The notes under the pieces: generated by a model
Database searches by the model: none
What the model saw: the letters and a program-made list of their open reading frames with translations, nothing else
What the model was told of the DNA's origin: nothing
In this document: piece by piece, positions 1 through 6,801 of the stretch
Position numbering within the stretch: the stretch's first letter is position 1
Layout: every line of letters begins with the position of its first letter
Translations under genes and position numbers: made by a program
DNA from: Promethearchaeota archaeon
GTDB lineage: Archaea > Asgardarchaeota > Lokiarchaeia > Sigynarchaeales > SOKP01
Direction: 5' to 3'
DNA: 8,737 bases
Assembly (NCBI GenBank): GCA_019894875.1
Contig: JAGXNR010000107.1
Coordinates: forward strand, 1 to 8,737

Positions 1-2
1 TG

Positions 3-482
3 TTAGATATATCCAGATTATGCGTACAGTGGATAATGGTTCTATTAGCTACGGGCTTTGGCGTATTGCTAAGTGGAAGGAGTAATCAAGAATTGAAGGC
101 ATCCCCTTGGCCGAAATCTTTACCTTTAAAGAAAAGAAAAAAGTTTAACATATTAAGAAATATTAAAAAGGTCAGCTATTTTGCTTTCAGAAGTGGAGAG
201 GGGGATATTCCAGCATGGTTAGTATGGATTGTAATTTTATTGAATGTAATATTTTTTGTTTTATCTAATTCATTGTTGAATGATGCTTATAATGCACTTT
301 TTACATTTACTAACCGGAGTGCTTTTTTAGATTTTAAAATATGGGTTTCAGTTGTTTCAATCTATATGGATTTAAAGGATTTTATTTCATCAATGGTTAA
401 TTCTTTAGGCACCATTCGTGTAAGGTTTGATCTCACGGCAGAAGCGGATACCGCATTTGGACTGGGAAAATATGCGCCTTGA
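3..482 (+). CDS. Partial membrane protein of unknown function; C-terminal end replaced at a junction
   Basis: I do not recognise the family. The frame is open to the left edge of the window, so the first in-frame ATG (36) lies inside a longer gene and is probably not its start. What is visible is a hydrophobic helix just before and after that ATG (WIMVLLATGFGVLLSG), a basic stretch rich in Lys and Arg (about residues 27-47 from the ATG) that should be cytoplasmic, and a second strong membrane helix (WLVWIVILLNVIFFVLSNSL). From about base 370 onward the frame only reads the antisense strand of the flavin oxidoreductase fragment at 362-799. The last ~35 codons are therefore not native sequence, and the true C-terminus is probably lost. 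It could be an inactive remnant. Confidence that bases 3-370 were once protein-coding is good; nothing supports a specific function. Confidence 0.55.
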   Translation, partial: LDISRLCVQWIMVLLATGFGVLLSGRSNQELKASPWPKSLPLKKRKKFNILRNIKKVSYFAFRSGEGDIPAWLVWIVILLNVIFFVLSNSLLNDAYNALFTFTNRSAFLDFKIWVSVVSIYMDLKDFISSMVNSLGTIRVRFDLTAEADTAFGLGKYAP

Positions 483-799
483 TGCATTATTTGTGCCATG
501 ACTTTCGCACCGTGTTTATGCATTTTTTCGGCAAATGCTGTATATCCAGGAATGAATTTATCATCTCCGATATATGGTGTACCTCCACTAGTTGGATTAA
601 TTCCTAATCCGCCAATAATAATTAATCCTGCTCCACCCTTCGCTCGTCTTTCGTAAAAATTCATGAAAACATCACTAACTTCTCCTTTAGGTGTGTAACC
701 CAAACCCAGAGCTGGCATAACAATTCGATTTTTAATTTCCAAATCCTGAATTTTTAAAGGTTCAAATAATTTTATGAGTTTCAATATTTTCACATTCAA
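362..799 (-). pseudogene. N-terminal fragment of an Old Yellow Enzyme / NADH:flavin oxidoreductase
   Basis: The translation matches the start of the FMN-binding TIM-barrel family that includes OYE, 2,4-dienoyl-CoA reductase (FadH) and 2-enoate reductases. It shows LFEPLKI near the N-terminus, then KNRIVMPALGLGY, the ERRAKGGAGLIIIG strand, and a segment ending HGAKVMAQIMHQGAYF. The fragment stops at LTIDEIKSF, which is where intact members run into the helix preceding the active-site His region (typically HGAHGYL). About 145 residues remain, against 350 or more in single-domain members, so the substrate-binding His residues and most of the FMN site are missing and it cannot be a working enzyme. 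No ATG start is present: the frame begins at TTG 799, with GTG 793 and TTG 784 as alternatives. The codon where a canonical MKLFEPL start would fall is ATA (773-775). Both ends thus look degraded. Confidence 0.75.
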
Positions 800-916
800 T
801 TTTATAATTATTACTAGTCTTGAATTTTCAATGAGTTTTAAATCTTTTAATAAAATTGAAATTGTTTATATTAAACTCACAGCTATTCAAAGAGTAAAAC
901 ATTTCTAACTATAATC

Positions 917-947
917 AAAAAAAAGAAGAATCTAAAGGATTCAGATT
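917..947 (-). terminator. Possible transcription terminator of the zinc-ribbon/PAC2 operon
   Basis: Read on the minus strand, about 14 bases after the PAC2 stop codon there is a short hairpin (GAATC, five-base loop, GATTC) followed closely by a pyrimidine run with eight consecutive T. Archaeal termination depends mainly on such T tracts, so position and composition fit. The 5-bp stem alone would not be significant in DNA this AT-rich. Confidence 0.4.
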
Positions 948-960
948 AAAAAGAGAACTA

Positions 961-1752
961 TCAGCGAAAATAAGAATCTGCATCTTTATCATCTTGAGGT
1001 GGAGCCATAAAATGGTCTGCTTGTTTTTTAAAGGATTCAAAAACTTGTTCCATTTCTTCGATCTTTTCATTTAACTTGGTAAAATCCATATCTATCGAAA
1101 AATATTCCTTCAGTAAAGAAACCAAAGCTTTTGAGGAACGAGGATCTAAAGTCATCATTGGTAACGGGATTGTTTCGGCTAATAAACAAACACCTGGAGC
1201 AAAATTATTAGAACCGGCATATGCGGGGATTATTCCATTTGCACCAGAGATGTATCCACTATCATACAACTCTGTATTATCAAATTCTAAGAAAGATTTA
1301 ACGAGATCTTCATCAGTACCACATACATACACCACAGGATTATCGTGAGCTCTATCAGTTATCATAGCACCTGTACTTACATACATTTTAATTTTTCCAC
1401 CTACTATTTTTTCCATTTCTTCGCAAAAAATTTTTGAGAATTCAAAAACCCCTTCAGGTGTTTGGGGTTGATAAGAAGCGGTTAAGATAAAAAGGTCATT
1501 TTCTTCTTCTTGTTTTGCTGCTTTGTAATATAATTTTGCTGTAGGGATTTCTAAAGAACCTTTCTCTACAATCGCTTTGGGTGAAAAATCAAAATACTGA
1601 ATGCTTAATAATTCTTTAGCATCAATAGATTCAATTATAGATGTGATTGCTAGCTTCGCTACAAGGGCTATTCCGGGCCATCCAATTAACACTACAGGAT
1701 TCTTTATGCTTTCCTTATCTAAATCAAATTTTTTTTCTATGTCTACATGCAT
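961..1752 (-). CDS. PAC2-family protein (proteasome assembly chaperone-like)
   Basis: This protein resembles the PAC2 family (formerly DUF75), widespread in archaea. Eukaryotic members (PAC1/PAC2) help assemble the proteasome alpha ring, and archaeal PbaA/PbaB are structural relatives with assembly-chaperone-like behaviour; the exact role of this paralogue is unknown. Family hallmarks, numbered from the ATG, are the N-terminal VVLIGWPGIALVAKLA segment (about 20-35), a central STGAMITDRAHDNPVVYVCGTD strand region (about 126-147), and YISGANGIIPAYA (about 167-179), followed by the LLAETIPLPMMTLDPRSSKALV motif region. Residues 223-248 form a predicted amphipathic coiled helix rich in Glu and Lys, also common in this family. 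The start at ATG 1752 has GAG five to six bases upstream; a TTG at 1761 would add three residues but has no ribosome-binding site. It lies 20 bases after the zinc-ribbon membrane gene, probably in one transcript. It should be cytoplasmic, as no signal or membrane segment is seen. Confidence 0.85.
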   Translation of the reverse strand: MHVDIEKKFDLDKESIKNPVVLIGWPGIALVAKLAITSIIESIDAKELLSIQYFDFSPKAIVEKGSLEIPTAKLYYKAAKQEEENDLFILTASYQPQTPEGVFEFSKIFCEEMEKIVGGKIKMYVSTGAMITDRAHDNPVVYVCGTDEDLVKSFLEFDNTELYDSGYISGANGIIPAYAGSNNFAPGVCLLAETIPLPMMTLDPRSSKALVSLLKEYFSIDMDFTKLNEKIEEMEQVFESFKKQADHFMAPPQDDKDADSYFR

Positions 1753-1772
1753 TTTTCTCAATTATTTTGTAA

Positions 1773-2798
1773 TTATTTAACTAATGATGAGAGATTTTCT
1801 CCACACCGAGGACAAAATCTCCTAAATTTGTTTATCAAGACCCCACAGTATGGACAATAAAATCTGTCAGCATCTTGTGAGATTAATGTTGGTTCTTCTT
1901 TCACTGAATAATAGGTTCTCTGGTATTTAAATCCTAAATCTTTCTTATCCTTTAAAGACGCGAATAATACGGTTAATAAACAGATAAATAATGGGGCTAA
2001 TACAATACTCACCAAGTTTAGTAATATTTGGTAAAGTATGAGCAAACCATAATTTCTTGTACCCGGAGCTAACCACAAGTTATAGTTATATAAAACCTCA
2101 GGATTTAAGAAGAAATCGATAATTAAGCCATATATGAAACTAAAAATGAAAATTATAATAAAATTGAAAATAAAAACACCAATAATTTTTAGTTTGTTAT
2201 TCATCCCTTTCGCGATTGCTCTAGCTTCAGAAATAGGTTTCTCGACGTCTTCATTATTATAGGTAAATACTAGAAAGATAAATATACTAAAAACCATAAT
2301 TGCGGGGATATATAATAATATGGCACTTACGGGTAATAAAATACCAATAATAAAAATCACAATAAACATTTTCTTATTAAATGATGATTTGAAGGATGTG
2401 AAAAAATTAGTATCTATACCTCTGAGTTTTTTCAGAATATAATTGCTGACAGAACACATGGCAATTGTAATAATTATTGCCCCAATTAAGTTTTGTAAGA
2501 AAAGTAAGACAACACTCAGAAGCAAAAATTCAGAAATTAAATTCCATTCACTCGCAGTAAGAGGCGTATCCTCTACCACACTTGTCATTAGATCTGCTAC
2601 ATTAACTCCAATAGAATTAATATATACTTTAAGATCGGTTAATAATAAGATATCAGAAATAATTAAGATCAGCTGAAAAAAAGCAAGAGGTAAAATTAAT
2701 TTTCGGTAATTTTTAAAAAACAATCTAAATCCCTCAGATATAATTTCACTGAACCTTTTATTTGCGAAGTTCGTCAACCCTTGGGAGTTTTTTTCCAT
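1773..2798 (-). CDS. Six-helix membrane protein with a C-terminal zinc ribbon
   Basis: I cannot name a family. The 341-residue protein has about six predicted membrane helices (roughly 33-55, 90-117, 143-160, 162-180, 203-230 and 251-282). It ends in a short zinc ribbon with CPYC at 315-318 and CPRC at 329-332, the usual four-cysteine pattern for one zinc ion. The N-terminal motif around residues 14-31 (KRFSEIISEGFRLFFKNYRK), followed by a helix, resembles archaeal and bacterial DUF975- or GDPD-membrane-domain-like proteins, in which several helices pack without a known catalytic site; that resemblance is only suggestive. The ribbon would face the cytoplasm and could hold a soluble partner or a ribosome/membrane factor. 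The ATG at 2798 is the first codon after an AT-rich region. PAC2 follows after 20 bases, so both are likely made from one transcript. Confidence 0.75.
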   Translation of the reverse strand: MEKNSQGLTNFANKRFSEIISEGFRLFFKNYRKLILPLAFFQLILIISDILLLTDLKVYINSIGVNVADLMTSVVEDTPLTASEWNLISEFLLLSVVLLFLQNLIGAIIITIAMCSVSNYILKKLRGIDTNFFTSFKSSFNKKMFIVIFIIGILLPVSAILLYIPAIMVFSIFIFLVFTYNNEDVEKPISEARAIAKGMNNKLKIIGVFIFNFIIIFIFSFIYGLIIDFFLNPEVLYNYNLWLAPGTRNYGLLILYQILLNLVSIVLAPLFICLLTVLFASLKDKKDLGFKYQRTYYSVKEEPTLISQDADRFYCPYCGVLINKFRRFCPRCGENLSSLVK

Positions 2799-2939
2799 AC
2801 AGTCTATAAAAAACTATTTTATTATAATTTTATTATATTTTTTTAGATAAAGATATAATAATACAATTTATTCATTACTATTGAAGGCAAATGCTCAAAT
2901 AAGAATTTCTATCAATGAGTTCTTCAATCAAAAGAGATC
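2799..2939. promoter_or_regulatory. Divergent promoter region between the zinc-ribbon/PAC2 operon and DUF2070
   Basis: This 141-base gap lies between two divergent start codons, so it must contain promoters for both directions. It is extremely AT-rich, with several possible TATA elements: for the plus strand TTTATTATATTT (2829-2840) and GATATAATAATA (2852-2863), and reverse-strand matches within the same stretch for the minus gene. I cannot choose between them. A 7-bp inverted repeat, ATTGAAG (2880-2886) and CTTCAAT (2922-2928), lies downstream of the plus-strand TATA candidates and could be an operator or a leader hairpin, though such matches also occur by chance. Confidence 0.45.
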
Positions 2940-4826
2940 ATGTATATAAAAAAGCAATCTTCACGCCAAATTCCCGGAATAATCTCATATTTAGAGTTGT
3001 TTTCTTCTAAGAAACTAGCCTATTCTGTGTTTTTTGGAACCCCCGTACTTTTTGGCATCATATCGCTATTAATTCATACGTTTTTAATAGGATATTTAGA
3101 GATTTACCATTTTTTTAGGTTTGTAGCACTATTTTTACTGATTTCAGGATCATCAACTCTTTTTTCGATTATTTTTTTCTCTAAAAAAGCTCCCATTTTA
3201 CGTTCACCACCTAAAGGATGGTCAGTTCAAATGAATGTTTATTTTAGTGCCGTGATTGAGCTAACATTTATTTTTGGTCAAATTATTGCGATTCTTTTAA
3301 ATAATATAGTATATCAAGAGGTCTTTTTAATATTAGGGACGATTATCGCTTATGCTATTGCTTTTATTATATATTTTTCATTTACTACTGTAGGTAGAAG
3401 GGGATATCTATTTTTATCATTAGCTCAACCTGTGACGACTATTGTTCTTTATGCGTTATATTCTGGTCAATTCAATACAGATTTCTTTATAAGAGCTTTG
3501 ATTTTTTTCGCTGGATGTGCTATTTTATTCGCAATTCCTTATAGAAAAGGAATATTTCGAGTCAGTAATGTGTATCGGGAGGCAACGGGAATGGGTGGAT
3601 ACCGCTTTATTAGGGCTTTTATTCTTTCCATGATGACTGAAGGAAATGACGACCTTATAGAATCATACTTTGACAGAGTTGGGATAAAATCTAAAGTGAA
3701 AATTCAATATTTAGCTATCCGTAGTATAAACACAAAAAAAATTAAGGGATTATTTTTAATTCCCCATGTTCACTTTGGTCCATTCAAGACCTGTGGCTCT
3801 TCTGACTTACCTGAACATTTATATAGAGCATTTAAGGATATTCCAGGAACAACTGTATATCATACTACTAACGATCATTCTCAAAATTTAACAACCCAAG
3901 GCTACGTTGAAGCAGTGGTAGATAAAGTAAAATACGACGTTTCTGAGATAAGAAACAATAATGAAATAAATTGGATTAAAGATGTTAAGGATTTCACAAG
4001 AAAGATTTCTAATTCTGCAAAACTCATTGGTATGGAGGTTGGAAATGTTCCATTAATGTTTATCACTAGACATCCCCTCCCTTCTGACGATATCGAAGCT
4101 GAAGTTGGTGAAGAAATTAGAGAGTATGCAATTTCGAAGGGGCATCAAGATGTTATTATTATCGATTCTCACAATGCTATTATCGGTGATGAAATATTAA
4201 TTACCAAAAATACAATCGAATCTCAGGATCTAGTCAATGTTACAAAGAATTATATTGACAGTAAAACAATTCAAGATGCTCCAAAATTTCAAATGTTATA
4301 TGGGGTTGCGAAAAATTCATTTAACGAATACTCCGAAAAAGATGGCATTGGATATGGAGGGATTGTAGTACATATGTTTAGAACTATAGAGACAGATCAA
4401 ACAACAGCACTAATTCATTTTGATGGTAATAATGCCTATGTAGATATTAGGTCTTATATTCTAAATATGCTGCAAAATAGAGGAATTGAAAGAGGAGAAA
4501 TAACAACATCTGATTCGCATACAGTAGCAAGGCAATTTTCAGCTAGAGGATATTCACCTTTAGGAGAAAAAATTAAAATCGATGATATTTTAGAAAAATT
4601 AGACTTTTTAATCCAAGAAGCAGAGGACAATTTGGAACCCGTTGAATTTTATTACAAAGCCTCAGTTAAAGATAACGTCAAGATTTGGGGAAATCCCCTA
4701 TATTTTAATGCAATCATAGACACACTCAAAGAATGTATTAAGGTATCACAGAAATTATTGACCTTCAGTTTAATTATTCCAACATTTTTTTCCCTAATAT
4801 TACTTTTATTTCTCTATAATATCTAA
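2940..4826 (+). CDS. DUF2070 family membrane protein, predicted neutral-ceramidase-superfamily lipid hydrolase
   Basis: This matches the archaeal DUF2070 family (COG3356), described as predicted membrane-associated lipid hydrolases of the neutral ceramidase superfamily. The reaction and substrate are not established. The 628-residue length is typical. Six membrane helices fill the N-terminal third (about 28-50, 57-81, 103-121, 128-149, 157-175 and 182-200). A soluble domain follows from about 215 to 600, and a final hydrophobic helix (606-626) ends the chain. The soluble domain holds conserved-looking polar motifs: HVHFGPF (276-282) with GSSDLPEHL just after, NDHS (311-314), IDSHN (408-412) and SDSHT (524-528). 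These spaced His and Asp residues could form a metal-dependent active site, consistent with the zinc hydrolase proposal; that assignment of residues is my inference. The ATG is preceded by a weak AGAGAT element. The gene is transcribed alone or with the next gene, 86 bases downstream. Confidence 0.85.
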   Translation: MYIKKQSSRQIPGIISYLELFSSKKLAYSVFFGTPVLFGIISLLIHTFLIGYLEIYHFFRFVALFLLISGSSTLFSIIFFSKKAPILRSPPKGWSVQMNVYFSAVIELTFIFGQIIAILLNNIVYQEVFLILGTIIAYAIAFIIYFSFTTVGRRGYLFLSLAQPVTTIVLYALYSGQFNTDFFIRALIFFAGCAILFAIPYRKGIFRVSNVYREATGMGGYRFIRAFILSMMTEGNDDLIESYFDRVGIKSKVKIQYLAIRSINTKKIKGLFLIPHVHFGPFKTCGSSDLPEHLYRAFKDIPGTTVYHTTNDHSQNLTTQGYVEAVVDKVKYDVSEIRNNNEINWIKDVKDFTRKISNSAKLIGMEVGNVPLMFITRHPLPSDDIEAEVGEEIREYAISKGHQDVIIIDSHNAIIGDEILITKNTIESQDLVNVTKNYIDSKTIQDAPKFQMLYGVAKNSFNEYSEKDGIGYGGIVVHMFRTIETDQTTALIHFDGNNAYVDIRSYILNMLQNRGIERGEITTSDSHTVARQFSARGYSPLGEKIKIDDILEKLDFLIQEAEDNLEPVEFYYKASVKDNVKIWGNPLYFNAIIDTLKECIKVSQKLLTFSLIIPTFFSLILLLFLYNI

Positions 4827-4840
4827 TAAATTTTAGATAT
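4819..4840 (+). terminator. Hairpin overlapping the DUF2070 stop codon, possible terminator
   Basis: A perfect 8-bp inverted repeat (ATATCTAA, six-base loop with several T, TTAGATAT) spans the stop codon. No long T tract follows. In DNA this rich in A and T such a repeat is expected a few times per window by chance, so only its position at the gene end argues for a role. Confidence 0.2.
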
Positions 4841-4850
4841 CATTAATTCA

Positions 4851-4909
4851 ATATTTAAATAATTCCCTCACCTAATATTTAATTATATATTAGAAGGAAA
4901 AAAAGTGAG
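4851..4909 (+). promoter_or_regulatory. Candidate TATA elements and ribosome-binding site for the seven-helix protein
   Basis: Two TATA-like boxes lie upstream of the ATG at 4913: ATATTTAAAT at 4851-4860 and AATTATATAT at 4881-4890. The second sits 23-32 bases before the start codon, the spacing expected for a leaderless or very short-leader archaeal transcript. GTGAG at 4905-4909 could pair with the 16S 3' end but lies only three bases from the ATG; an alternative AAGGA lies about 15 bases upstream. A separate promoter would make this gene independent of DUF2070. Confidence 0.35.
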
Positions 4910-4912
4910 AAT

Positions 4913-5638
4913 ATGGCATTGAATCCCTTGGATATTATAAATGGAATATTTAGTTTTATATTTGTTGTTATTTCTTTAGTTGTTGGCGTTCTAATACTAA
5001 TAAGATATTTCAGATATAAAGAGAAAATTTATTTTTTAGTTGGAGCTACTTGGATTTTAATATCAGAACCTTGGTGGCCTTCTAGTTTATCATTCCTAGT
5101 ATCATTAAGTAATGGAATAGGGTTACCCCCAACGATATACTTCTTAATTGGGAATATGTTGATCCCAGTGGCGATTGCTTTTTGGTTACTAGCATTTACA
5201 GAATTTTTACTCACTGAAAAACGTAAATTGATACTCCTTGTATTTGCAATTATCGGAGTAATATTTGAGATTATATTCTTTACTTTACTATTTATAAATC
5301 CTGATCTAATTGGATATTTAAACCCACCTGTTGATGTGAGTTACAATTTCTTCATAATGATATTTCTGTTAATATTTATTTTAATTGTTGTCATTAGTGG
5401 TTTTTTCTTTGCCCGGTTATCATTAAAATCTGATGATCCAGAAGTTAAACTAAAGGGAAAATTATTAGTAGTAGCATATATTGCCTTTTTCTTAGGAGCA
5501 TTATTAGATTCATCAATACGTTTAAATGAGCTTGGAGTAATCTTTGTAAGGTTAATATTAATAGCGAGTGCCGTCTTTTGGTATGGTGGGTTCTTACTTC
5601 CTCATTGGATGAGAAAGCTTTTTCTAAAACAAAAATAG
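4913..5638 (+). CDS. Seven-helix membrane protein of unknown function
   Basis: I do not recognise a named family. The 241 residues hold about seven hydrophobic helices (roughly 8-30, 38-60, 76-99, 106-128, 143-167, 184-202 and 208-230) joined by short loops, with almost no soluble part. Basic residues cluster after helix 1 (RYFRYKEK), after helix 3 (TEKRK), before helix 6 (KLKGK) and at the C-terminus (MRKLFLKQK). By the positive-inside rule this puts the C-terminus in the cytoplasm and the short N-terminus outside. The arrangement resembles the seven-helix sensor module found at the N-terminus of some histidine kinases, but no kinase or other output domain follows, so any signalling would need a partner. 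The next gene is a cytoplasmic GTPase 80 bases away, which makes a receptor-effector link imaginable but unproven. Confidence 0.7.
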   Translation: MALNPLDIINGIFSFIFVVISLVVGVLILIRYFRYKEKIYFLVGATWILISEPWWPSSLSFLVSLSNGIGLPPTIYFLIGNMLIPVAIAFWLLAFTEFLLTEKRKLILLVFAIIGVIFEIIFFTLLFINPDLIGYLNPPVDVSYNFFIMIFLLIFILIVVISGFFFARLSLKSDDPEVKLKGKLLVVAYIAFFLGALLDSSIRLNELGVIFVRLILIASAVFWYGGFLLPHWMRKLFLKQK

Positions 5639-5667
5639 GTAATACAAGGATATTATCCAGATTCATA

Positions 5668-5677
5668 TTTTTTATAG
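5668..5677 (+). promoter_or_regulatory. Candidate TATA box for the GTPase/longin-wHTH operon
   Basis: TTTTTTATAG is the clearest TATA-like element in the 80-base gap before the GTPase. It would place transcription start near 5700 and give a leader of about 20 bases. No convincing ribosome-binding site precedes the ATG at 5719. A second AT-rich stretch (5690-5704) is an alternative. Confidence 0.3.
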
Positions 5678-5718
5678 ACTAGATCTCCTTAATAAATTAT
5701 TTAAGATCGTAGTCAGTT

Positions 5719-6246
5719 ATGTTAAGTTCTGAAATTAGTAAAATAGTAAAAGTAACTTTTATTGGAGCTCCTGCTGTTGGTAAGACCAGTATGTTAAAAC
5801 TTCTAATTAAAGATCCTATTGATCGATTTTACATACCAACTCACGGACTTGACCTTAGAACAGTGAAACTCGATGATTATCATCTTCGTGTATGGGATCT
5901 TGCAGGTCAGAGAGGATATCTCCGAACTTATTCAAAGGATTACTTATTAGGTTCAGATATTATCTTTATTGTATCAGACTCAACACCCCGAAACGTTTTA
6001 AACACAAGAGAGCTGATTAATTATGCGTGTCATTTTGTTGGTAAAGAATGTCCAATTATTTGTATAGCGAATAAACAAGACCTAGTAAAAACCGACGGTC
6101 GAATGGAAGCAAAAAGAGTTGAGGATCTTTTACATGTGAAAACATATGGATTGACTGCAATAGAACCAAATGAAAGATCTAGATTATTAAATATTATAAA
6201 AAAAGAATTAGAAAAAATATCAATTAGGAGGGGGTTAAGAGAATAA
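5719..6246 (+). CDS. Ras-superfamily small GTPase
   Basis: This is a complete single-domain small GTPase of 175 residues, the usual length for Ras, Rab and Arf relatives. All nucleotide-binding motifs are present: the P-loop GAPAVGKTS (16-24), a switch I threonine in PTHGLD (T41), switch II WDLAGQ (59-64) with the catalytic-type Gln at 64, NKQD (118-121) for guanine specificity, and a G5-like LTA (145-147). It should therefore bind and hydrolyse GTP. The motif WDLAGQ is intermediate between the Rab (WDTAGQ) and Arf/Rag (GGQ) patterns, so I do not assign a subfamily. There is no C-terminal cysteine for prenylation and no N-terminal Gly for myristoylation, so membrane attachment, if any, needs a partner. 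The stop codon overlaps the start of the longin-winged-helix gene (TAATG), a sign of translational coupling. Asgard genomes encode many such GTPases, which fits the lineage guess. Confidence 0.93.
   Translation: MLSSEISKIVKVTFIGAPAVGKTSMLKLLIKDPIDRFYIPTHGLDLRTVKLDDYHLRVWDLAGQRGYLRTYSKDYLLGSDIIFIVSDSTPRNVLNTRELINYACHFVGKECPIICIANKQDLVKTDGRMEAKRVEDLLHVKTYGLTAIEPNERSRLLNIIKKELEKISIRRGLRE
6227..6234 (+). promoter_or_regulatory. Ribosome-binding site for the longin-wHTH gene, inside the GTPase gene
   Basis: GGAGGGGG is the strongest Shine-Dalgarno match seen in the window. It lies within the last codons of the GTPase (Arg-Arg-Gly), 11 to 14 bases before the ATG at 6246. Slightly long spacing is offset by the overlapping TAATG, which would let a terminating ribosome restart. 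It supports 6246 as the true start. Confidence 0.6.
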
Positions 6247-6800
6247 TGAAATTTAATGAAAATGAGCTTTTTGGCGCAGCTCTAATCGGATTTGACATGA
6301 TAGATGGTCCTTTCCTCAAATGGAAAAAAGAATTTGAAGATTCCACAAATCTAGTTAATTTAAACGATTTTGCAATGAATTTTTATCTCGCTTTTCGAGG
6401 TGGAAATGCTGGTAAAAAACCAAGAGCAATCTTATATGATAAATTTTATATTGTCGCATTCCCAAGAGATCTGGAACTATGTTGTCTTTTTATGAAACCT
6501 CAGGGAATTGAAAATAATATAAAACAACTAAATAAAATAGCTAACAAAATTACCGCTGAAATGGAAACAGGAGAAGAAGAAACAACTCCATTAAAAGATT
6601 CTGATGAGGAAACTGTAGAAGAAATCAAAAGAATTATACCAAATTTATTAAATGGGACAAAGATGTCAACACCAGAATTAAGGAGATACTTTAAATTAAG
6701 TAATTCTCAAATCTGGAAGGTTATGGCTGATTTAGAGAGTTCTAAAAAAGTCGAACGGGTAGAAAAGAAAGGAAGATCACAACTTTGGACTGCTGTATAA
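6246..6800 (+). CDS. Longin-like domain fused to a C-terminal winged helix-turn-helix
   Basis: The 184-residue protein has two parts. Residues 7-105 begin GAALIGFDMIDGPFLKW and continue with alternating strands and helices (RAILYDKFYIVAFP; LCCLFMKP), a pattern like longin/roadblock-type folds; the phrase in which a strand is followed by D..xGP is typical of longin domains in GTPase regulators such as the NPRL2 and folliculin group. An acidic linker (106-124) leads to a winged helix (125-184) with helix 2 STPELRRYF, recognition helix NSQIWKVMADLE and a basic wing KVERVEKKGRSQLWTAV. The winged helix could bind DNA or serve as a protein-docking module, as in some eukaryotic complexes. It is translationally coupled to the small GTPase, the natural partner class for longin domains, so a GTPase-controlled regulator is the leading inference. 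The fold assignment of the first half is by pattern only; the winged helix is clearer. No membrane segments are present. Confidence 0.8.
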   Translation: MKFNENELFGAALIGFDMIDGPFLKWKKEFEDSTNLVNLNDFAMNFYLAFRGGNAGKKPRAILYDKFYIVAFPRDLELCCLFMKPQGIENNIKQLNKIANKITAEMETGEEETTPLKDSDEETVEEIKRIIPNLLNGTKMSTPELRRYFKLSNSQIWKVMADLESSKKVERVEKKGRSQLWTAV

Positions 6801-6801
6801 A

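Noticed and set aside
1076..1348. Plus-strand open frame of 90 codons inside the PAC2 gene
   Set aside because: It is antisense to a well-supported conserved gene and its translation has no recognisable domain.
2443..2676. Plus-strand open frame of 77 codons inside the zinc-ribbon membrane gene
   Set aside because: It is antisense to the membrane helices and low-complexity in character, so it is a shadow of the real gene.
5029..5666. Minus-strand open frames (5029-5214 and 5445-5666) across the seven-helix gene
   Set aside because: Both lie opposite a membrane protein gene with consistent helix pattern and lack any domain or ribosome-binding site.
5668..5680. The 13-base word TTTTTTATAGACT, also present in reverse orientation at 2801-2813 just before the zinc-ribbon membrane gene
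   Set aside because: It looked like a shared promoter element, but several 13-base matches are expected by chance in AT-rich DNA of this length, and the distances to the two start codons differ (2 bases versus 38 bases).
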